Below are positions 6,391-11,041 of a DNA stretch of 11,041 nt, one piece after another (positions within the stretch are counted from its first letter, which is position 1; each line of letters opens with the position of its first letter). The DNA is taken from NCBI GenBank assembly GCA_946887105.1, contig CAMPKJ010000164.1:1-11041 (forward strand). Direction: 5' to 3'. The position numbers and the translations under genes were made by a program. Below the pieces are notes generated by a model. It did no database searches. It was not told where the DNA came from and was given only the letters and a program-made list of their open reading frames with translations. The stretch is from an uncultured Acidobacteriota bacterium (lineage in GTDB: Bacteria > Acidobacteriota > Thermoanaerobaculia > Gp7-AA8).

Positions 6391-9036
6391 ATGGTCGCCA
6401 CCGGCGCGCCGCGCATCCGGGTCCTGCAACGCCTGGCGTTGACGGGACCGAATCTCTACGCCCATGCGCCCTGCATGAAATGGACGCTCGATCTCGGAGA
6501 GCTCGAGCGCAGTCCATCGAACGCGATTCCCGGTTTCGTCGACGGACTGAAGTGCGCCGTGCCGAGCCTGATCGACCACCGCTGCTCCGAAGGCGTGCGC
6601 GGCGGACTGTTCGCGCGGCTCGACGAAGGGACCTGGCTCGGCCACGTGATGGAACACATCGCGCTCGAGCTGCAGTCGCTGGCCGGCATCGACGTCGGCT
6701 TCGGCCGCACGCGCTCGACCGGCGAGGAAGGGGTCTACACCGTCGTCTATGAATGCGAGGAGCGCGAGAGCGGCACGCGCGCGGGCGAGATCGCGCTGGA
6801 GCTGATCGACGCGCTCGTCGCCGGGCGTCCGTATCCGCTCCCGGAACGTCTGCACGAGCTGCGCAAAATTTACGAGCGCAGCGCGCTCGGCCCGTCCACG
6901 CGCGCGATCGTCGAGGCGGCCAAACGCCGCGGCATTCCGCACATCCGCATCGACGAATGGAACCTCGTGCAGCTCGGCTACGGCGCGAACGCGAAACGCA
7001 TCCAGGCCACCATCGCATCGACCACCTCTCATCTCGGCGTGGCCATCGCCGGCGACAAGGACCAGACCAAGACCATCCTCGGATTCCACGGCGTTCCGGT
7101 GCCGCGCGGCGAAACGTGCCGGACCTTCGAACGGGCGCTCGAGATCGCGGAAGAGATCGGCTGGCCCGTGGCGGTGAAGCCGCTCGACGCGTCGCAGGGC
7201 CGCGGGATCATGACCAGCATTCGCGACGAGCAGGAGCTGCGCTCCGCGTTCGCCGACGCGAAACAGCACCGCGAGGTGGTGGTGGTCGAACAGCACGTGC
7301 CAGGCAACGACTATCGCCTGCTGGTCATCGACCACCGCTTCATCGCCGCGGCGCAACGCGTGCCGGCCTGTGTCACCGGCGACGGGCAACACACCATCGC
7401 GGAGCTCGTCGACATCGTCAATGCCGATGCGCGTCGCGGGGAATCGCACGAGAACGTGCTGACGAAGATCAGGATCGACGGTTCCACGGATCGGCTGCTC
7501 GCGCTGCGCGGACACGCGACGTCGTCCATTCCCGCTGCCGGCGAAGTGGTCGTGCTGAAGACCACCGCGAATCTGTCGACCGGCGGCACCGCGATCGACG
7601 TCACGGAACGCGTTCATCCGGTGAACATCGAGCTCGCGGAACGGATCTCGTGTCTGCTCGGTCTCGACATCGCCGGCATCGACGTCGTCGCGCCGAACCT
7701 CGATACGCCGATTTTCGAGAGCGGCGGCGCGATCATCGAAGTGAACGCCGCGCCGGGATTCCGCATGCATCTCGCGCCGACGATCGGCAAGCCGCGGTCG
7801 GTGGGCGAGGCCGTGGTGGACATGCTCTTCCCGCCCGGCACCGACGGACGCATCCCGATCATCACCGTCACCGGCACGAACGGAAAGACCACCACCGCCC
7901 GTGTCTGCGCGCACATCGCGCGGCAGGCGGGAAAGAGCGTCGGGCTGACGACGAGCGACGGCATCTACATCCGCAATCAGCTCGTGCGCAGCGGCGACAC
8001 GACCGGACCGCAATCCGCCACGGTCGTGCTGCGCGATCCGGCCGTGAACTTCGCGGTGCTGGAGACCGCGCGGGGCGGCATTCTCCGCGCCGGCGTGGCC
8101 TACGACTGGTCGAACGCCGGCATCGTCACCAACATCGCCGGCGATCACCTCGGCCTCGGCGGAGTGAACGATCTCGAAGATCTCGCACGCGTGAAAGGGG
8201 TGACGGTGAGCCGGATCGTGCGCGACGGCTACGCGATCCTGAACGCGGAAGACGGCATGACGCCGATCCTGCGCGAAGACGCCGACTGCGAGCTCGCGCT
8301 CTTCTCCCTCGATCCGGCAAACGAAACATTCCGCACTCACGTCGATGCGGACGGCGCCGGCGCGACCGTCGAGCAGGGTTGCGTCGTCGTCTACGACAGG
8401 CGGCTGCGCTTCCCGCTCTGCAACGTCGACGACATCCCGATGACCCTCGGCGGAAAGGCGCGGTTCAACATCGCCAACGCGCTGGCCGCCGTGCTCGCGA
8501 CCTACGCGACGAAGATCGCGGTGAGCGACATCGCCGCGGGACTGCGCTCGTTCTTCCCCTCGTCGTTCACGACACCCGGGCGCCTGAACTTCGTCGAGTT
8601 CGAGGAGTTCCGTCTGATGATCGACTACGCCCACAACCCGCACGGCATCGCCGCGATCTGCGATCTCGTCGAGGATCTGCGCGGCAGCGGCGATCTCGTG
8701 GCCATCCTCGGCATCGCCGGCGACCGGCGCGACGAAGACATCCGCCAGTGCGCGCACCTGGTGGCGAAGACGTTCGATCGCGCGATCGTCCGCGAGGACG
8801 ACGATCTGCGCGGACGGCGCACGGGCGAAGTGGCGGAACTGCTCCGGCACGCGCTGCTCGCATCGGGAATGAGTACGAGCCGGATCGAAACGAGACTGGA
8901 CGAAGCGGACGCGCTGCGCCTGGCCATCGAGCGAGGCGGTCGCGGCGACCTGATCGTGCATTTCGCCGAACACCCTGCCGCGGCGGCGATGCTCGCCGAG
9001 GATCTGCGGCGCGTCCGGGTACCCGCGGTGCGGTGA
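6391..9036 (+). CDS. cphA: cyanophycin synthetase
   Basis: This cytoplasmic enzyme polymerises aspartate and arginine into cyanophycin, a nitrogen store, using ATP for each addition. At 881 residues it has the usual CphA1 length and its three parts. The N-terminal part (about 1-160) includes PSNAIPGF at 42-49 and HVMEH at 85-89. The ATP-grasp part (about 165-480) includes DKDQTK at 222-227 and AVKPLDASQGRG at 261-272. The Mur-ligase-like part (about 485-881) includes the P-loop GTNGKTTT at 495-502, VTNIAGDHLGLG at 579-590, DYAHNP at 745-750 and, further on, GDRRDED and REDDDLRGR. The ATP-grasp part is known to add Asp to the backbone and the Mur-like part to add Arg to side chains. No lesion is visible. 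No cyanophycinase gene lies in the window. The start directly follows the preceding stop codon. A nearly full-length reverse-strand frame is a codon-bias shadow. Confidence 0.95.
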   Translation: MVATGAPRIRVLQRLALTGPNLYAHAPCMKWTLDLGELERSPSNAIPGFVDGLKCAVPSLIDHRCSEGVRGGLFARLDEGTWLGHVMEHIALELQSLAGIDVGFGRTRSTGEEGVYTVVYECEERESGTRAGEIALELIDALVAGRPYPLPERLHELRKIYERSALGPSTRAIVEAAKRRGIPHIRIDEWNLVQLGYGANAKRIQATIASTTSHLGVAIAGDKDQTKTILGFHGVPVPRGETCRTFERALEIAEEIGWPVAVKPLDASQGRGIMTSIRDEQELRSAFADAKQHREVVVVEQHVPGNDYRLLVIDHRFIAAAQRVPACVTGDGQHTIAELVDIVNADARRGESHENVLTKIRIDGSTDRLLALRGHATSSIPAAGEVVVLKTTANLSTGGTAIDVTERVHPVNIELAERISCLLGLDIAGIDVVAPNLDTPIFESGGAIIEVNAAPGFRMHLAPTIGKPRSVGEAVVDMLFPPGTDGRIPIITVTGTNGKTTTARVCAHIARQAGKSVGLTTSDGIYIRNQLVRSGDTTGPQSATVVLRDPAVNFAVLETARGGILRAGVAYDWSNAGIVTNIAGDHLGLGGVNDLEDLARVKGVTVSRIVRDGYAILNAEDGMTPILREDADCELALFSLDPANETFRTHVDADGAGATVEQGCVVVYDRRLRFPLCNVDDIPMTLGGKARFNIANALAAVLATYATKIAVSDIAAGLRSFFPSSFTTPGRLNFVEFEEFRLMIDYAHNPHGIAAICDLVEDLRGSGDLVAILGIAGDRRDEDIRQCAHLVAKTFDRAIVREDDDLRGRRTGEVAELLRHALLASGMSTSRIETRLDEADALRLAIERGGRGDLIVHFAEHPAAAAMLAEDLRRVRVPAVR

Positions 9037-9063
9037 CGGGCGCGGAGGCGCTGGCGAAGCCGA

Positions 9064-9069
9064 TACAGT
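9064..9069 (+). promoter_or_regulatory. candidate -10 box of a leaderless promoter for the cytochrome c gene
   Basis: TACAGT matches TATAAT at four of six positions and ends six bases before the ATG at 9076, the same spacing as TATCAT before the gene at 66. No Shine-Dalgarno sequence lies in the six bases. No -35 is recognisable. The gene could also be read through from cphA, which ends 39 bases upstream. Confidence 0.35.
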
Positions 9070-9075
9070 AGGCGC

Positions 9076-9426
9076 ATGAAACGACTGCTGTTCCTGTTCA
9101 CGCTCGCGCTCGCATGCAACCACGCGGAAACCCCGTCAACGCCCGGCGGCGTGGAGCGCGGAAAGCAGCTCATGGCACAGTACGCGTGCACCGTTTGCCA
9201 CATCGTGCCCGGCACGAGCGGACAACAAGGCCGGCTTGGACCGTCGCTCGCGGGTGTCGCATCGCGGCCGGCGATCAGCAACGGAACCGTGCGCAATACG
9301 CCCGGAAACCTGCGGCAGTTCATCGTCAATCCGCCGGCGCTCAATCCGCAGAGCTCGATGCCGGCCATCCACATGCCTGACGCCGATGCCGAGGACATCA
9401 CCGCATTTCTGATGACTCTCCGATGA
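9076..9426 (+). CDS. small monohaem cytochrome c, probable lipoprotein
   Basis: This 116-residue exported electron carrier has a short signal peptide (MKR, then a hydrophobic stretch at 4-13) ending in ALAC, so Cys14 is a plausible lipidation site, although Ala and Leu at -3 and -2 depart from the strict lipobox. The haem motif is CTVCH (Cys38, Cys41, His42), which attaches haem c covalently and supplies one axial ligand. The second ligand is probably Met95 in SSMPAIHMPDAD; Met100 is the alternative. The helix AEDITAFLMTL closes the fold, as in class I cytochromes c. Similar domains serve as soluble or membrane-tethered carriers to terminal oxidases. No oxidase or cytochrome maturation gene is nearby, so the partner is unknown. 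The unknown membrane-protein gene follows after 39 bases. Confidence 0.92.
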   Translation: MKRLLFLFTLALACNHAETPSTPGGVERGKQLMAQYACTVCHIVPGTSGQQGRLGPSLAGVASRPAISNGTVRNTPGNLRQFIVNPPALNPQSSMPAIHMPDADAEDITAFLMTLR

Positions 9427-9465
9427 AGCTCCGTGGCACGAAGTCCGCACACTGCCGAGAGCGGC

Positions 9466-10698
9466 ATGAGCTTCAGAATTCAGAAATCGCTGGGGAACTC
9501 CTACTTCCAGTTTTCCGTCGGCCGCCGGCGGGATTTCCGCTCTATCGATCACGACACGGAGATGAGCACCGGCTCGGCCGGAGAGTTCATCCGGCACCGG
9601 CCGGAGATCTTCTACTCCGCCGACATCCACGCCATTCACACGCCCGAGGTGCCGGTGCCGCGATCGGTGGCGGGAACGCCGTTCTGGGGGTCGCTCATCG
9701 ACGGCACGCCGCGCGGCTGGGGCATGCTCGCGCTGATGATCGCCGGCGCGCTGTTCATCCTGTTCGGCTTCGCCGTCGTCGCGAACAAGGGGCCGCAGGG
9801 CTGGATCCTGGTGCTCCTCGGATTGGCCATGGCCGGCACGCCGGTCGTCCTGACCAGCGCCAAGCGCCGCTCGATCCGGATGCAGGAAGAGAAGATCCGC
9901 AAACAGCGGCAGGAGCGCGATGAACGCGATCGCGAGCTGCTGGCCGCATACACGACCGCGCTCGAGAAACTGCGCGACGACCCGACCGACGAAACGCTGC
10001 GATACGTCCAGCGCGAAAACGAAAAGCTCGACCTCCCCTACGCCGTCTGGGCCGACACCGCCATCGGCACCGTCTTGTACGTCGGCTTCTCGACGCTCGC
10101 GAGAGTCGGACCGGAGCGCGCGGCGGATGTAGCCGATCTGATGGACCGCGCCAGCGATGCCGCGGGACTGATCGCCGAGGATGCGCGCGGGGTGAAGCAC
10201 GCGCTCTACTCGACCATCCTCTGGCATTTCATCGCCGACGATCGTCTCGGCGAAGAGCAGACGCGCATCATCCGCCAGATCCAGGAGGGCTTCCGCATCA
10301 AGCCGGAGGACGTCCCGATCGATACGGCGTCCGAGGCGCAGTTCAACCGGCTGCGCGGCATCGACCATCGCAACGCGCCGCGGTGCGATGCGCAGATCCC
10401 GCTGCGCATGAACGAGTACTGCATGTACAACGCGGAGATCCGCTTCGGCGACGAGCAGGCCACCACGCCGCTGTACATCACCAATAAACGGCTGATCGTC
10501 GGCAACGGCAAAGGCGCGACGGAAGTGGAAGTGCCGAAGATCGACGACGTCGTGGCGGATGCCGATGCCAGCCGCATCACCATCCGCGCGTCGGAGCTCA
10601 AACGGCCGATGGAGTTCACCGCCGGAGAGCCGATCTACCTGGCGGCGATTCTGGATCTCGCGAGCCGCCTGGACGACCGGCCGAAGAGCTTTACGTGA
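9466..10698 (+). CDS. uncharacterised membrane protein with coiled coil and PH-like C-terminus
   Basis: I do not recognise this 410-residue protein as a named family. Its N-terminus (MSFRIQKSLG, then SYFQFSVG) faintly resembles DUF4236-type starts. Two adjacent hydrophobic helices follow at about 84-107 and 112-131. Next comes a very charged helix at 133-172, likely a coiled coil, and a helical middle region at about 173-290 with no catalytic motif I can see. The tail (about 318-400), with TPLYITNKRLIVGNGKG and the strand pattern after it, looks like a bacterial PH-like domain, a fold often used at membranes. The short hairpin of helices puts both ends on the same side, probably the cytoplasm. 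I prefer the ATG at 9466 because the family-like N-terminus begins there; a GTG at 9433 opens the same frame and would add 11 residues. It may be cotranscribed with the cytochrome gene. Confidence 0.8.
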   Translation: MSFRIQKSLGNSYFQFSVGRRRDFRSIDHDTEMSTGSAGEFIRHRPEIFYSADIHAIHTPEVPVPRSVAGTPFWGSLIDGTPRGWGMLALMIAGALFILFGFAVVANKGPQGWILVLLGLAMAGTPVVLTSAKRRSIRMQEEKIRKQRQERDERDRELLAAYTTALEKLRDDPTDETLRYVQRENEKLDLPYAVWADTAIGTVLYVGFSTLARVGPERAADVADLMDRASDAAGLIAEDARGVKHALYSTILWHFIADDRLGEEQTRIIRQIQEGFRIKPEDVPIDTASEAQFNRLRGIDHRNAPRCDAQIPLRMNEYCMYNAEIRFGDEQATTPLYITNKRLIVGNGKGATEVEVPKIDDVVADADASRITIRASELKRPMEFTAGEPIYLAAILDLASRLDDRPKSFT

Positions 10699-10703
10699 GC
10701 GCG

Positions 10704-10790
10704 GTGCCTCGGGTTCCTCGGGGTTCCTCGGGTTCCTCGGAGTGGTTGGCCGGCCGAGGAACCGAGGAACCCGAGGCACTCCGAGGAACG
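10704..10790. repeat. inverted and direct repeat cluster between converging genes
   Basis: The element is built from the 8-base unit TTCCTCGG and its complement CCGAGGAA. The left side has three TTCCTCGG copies, at 10714-10721, 10724-10731 and 10733-10740; the right side has CCGAGGAA at 10754-10761, 10762-10769 and 10781-10788, plus the variant CCGAGGCA at 10771-10778. GTGCCTCGGGTTCCTCGG (10704-10721) is perfectly complementary to 10762-10779. Adding 10724-10731 with 10754-10761 makes a 26-pair stem with a two-base GG bulge and a 22-base loop containing part of the palindrome GGCCGGCC (10748-10755). It fills the space between two gene 3' ends and could terminate or insulate transcription from both sides. 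It is too short to encode anything. Confidence 0.85.
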
Positions 10791-10796
10791 GCCCTA

Positions 10797-10815
10797 CGCG
10801 TCACGAAGTGACGCG
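10797..10815 (-). terminator. perfect hairpin across the GGDEF gene stop codon
   Basis: CGCGTCAC (10797-10804) pairs perfectly with GTGACGCG (10808-10815) around a three-base loop. The stop codon at 10801-10803 lies within one arm. In the minus-strand transcript it would form a compact stem at the end of the message, upstream of the larger repeat stem. It lacks a T-run, so if it acts as a terminator or mRNA-stabilising stem it is non-canonical. Confidence 0.35.
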
Positions 10816-11041
10816 ATTGCGCCCCTCGCGTTTCGAGCGATAGAGCAGCTCGTCCGCGCGCAGCAGGATCGATTCGGGTTGCTCGACGGCGCTCATGGCG
10901 CAGCAGACGCCGAACGAGGACGTCAGCCGGATGGTCATCCCGTCATACTCGAACGTGGTCGCCTCGAGCGTCTGGCGGATGCGCTCCGCGATGATGGTGG
11001 CCTGCTCGGTCGACGTATCGGGGAGCACGATCACGAACTCC
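10801..11041 (-). CDS. GGDEF domain protein (diguanylate cyclase), C-terminal fragment
   Basis: Only the last 79 codons are in the window; the gene continues past its right edge. The visible part begins EFVIVLPDTS, where EF is the end of the GGEEF or GGDEF active-site loop. It continues through the AERIRQTLE helix and SSFGVCCA strand to RADELLYRSKREGRNRV, the hallmark C-terminal helix of GGDEF domains. Intact members make the second messenger cyclic di-GMP from two GTP molecules. The domain ends four residues before the stop, so GGDEF is C-terminal in the protein. The inhibitory RxxD site and any sensory domain lie outside the window, so activity and signal cannot be judged. It converges on the unknown membrane-protein gene across the repeat cluster. 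Confidence 0.93.
   Translation of the reverse strand, partial: EFVIVLPDTSTEQATIIAERIRQTLEATTFEYDGMTIRLTSSFGVCCAMSAVEQPESILLRADELLYRSKREGRNRVTS

Noticed and set aside
6753..9071. A long plus-strand frame inside cphA.
   Set aside because: It is an Arg-rich out-of-frame reading of cphA with no domain; codon bias explains its openness.
6037..9123. A minus-strand open frame of over 1000 codons opposite cphA.
   Set aside because: The composition is of the same shadow type, and the opposite strand carries an intact cyanophycin synthetase with all motifs. It also runs through the ends of two other real genes.
9433..9465. GTG at 9433 as the start of the unknown membrane protein.
   Set aside because: It is possible and lies near the cytochrome c stop, but the added 11 residues look unstructured and MSFRIQKSLG at 9466 reads as a natural N-terminus. 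The choice remains uncertain.
9423..9923. Open frame whose ATG overlaps the cytochrome c stop as ATGA.
   Set aside because: The overlap looks like coupling, but the encoded protein is low-complexity, and the frame competes with the one at 9466, which has membrane helices and a PH-like tail.
10704..10790. The repeat cluster as a CRISPR array.
   Set aside because: The units are only eight bases, occur in both orientations and have no regular unique spacers; no cas genes are present.

Overview
The window is high-GC bacterial DNA with dense coding, a strong G/C preference at third codon positions and almost no intergenic space. It carries nine protein genes that I can support. There are no rRNA or tRNA genes, no CRISPR array and no insertion sequence. 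Gene content (an ABC permease fused to an M1-type peptidase, a bacterial cyanophycin synthetase, a lone receiver domain, a GGDEF protein) and short intergenic repeats fit a soil or sediment bacterium of the Acidobacteriota type. That assignment is inference, because no taxonomic marker lies in the window.

Layout. Positions 1-21 hold a short tandem repeat. Genes 66-965 and 965-4537 overlap by one base and encode an ABC ATPase and a very long membrane protein: two ABC-2 permease halves, one extra membrane helix, and an extracytoplasmic M1-like zinc peptidase. They probably form one export and proteolysis machine. Convergent to this pair is a ZIP-type metal transporter (4544-5278, minus strand). 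Divergent from the ZIP gene is a small hypothetical protein (5377-5628) that apparently starts at CTG behind a strong Shine-Dalgarno sequence. A stand-alone response-regulator receiver follows (5679-6113), then a Pro/Arg-rich 70-residue hypothetical ORF (6178-6390) that abuts cyanophycin synthetase cphA (6391-9036). Next come a small cytochrome c, probably a lipoprotein (9076-9426), and an unknown protein with two membrane helices, a charged coiled coil and a PH-like tail (9466-10698). The right end holds a striking inverted and direct repeat cluster (10704-10790) between converging gene ends, and the C-terminus of a GGDEF diguanylate cyclase (10801 to the edge, minus strand).

Expression signals. 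Several transcription-unit starts lack a Shine-Dalgarno sequence and instead have a TANNNT -10-like box 6-9 bases before the ATG (genes at 66, 5278 minus and 9076; possibly 5679). This suggests leaderless mRNAs. Internal or non-ATG starts (965 and 5377) do have good Shine-Dalgarno sequences.

I found no clearly new multi-gene system. The best leads are the peptidase-permease fusion with its altered active-site motifs, the CTG-start gene, the leaderless promoter pattern, the short ORF coupled to cphA, and the repeat cluster at 10.7 kb.
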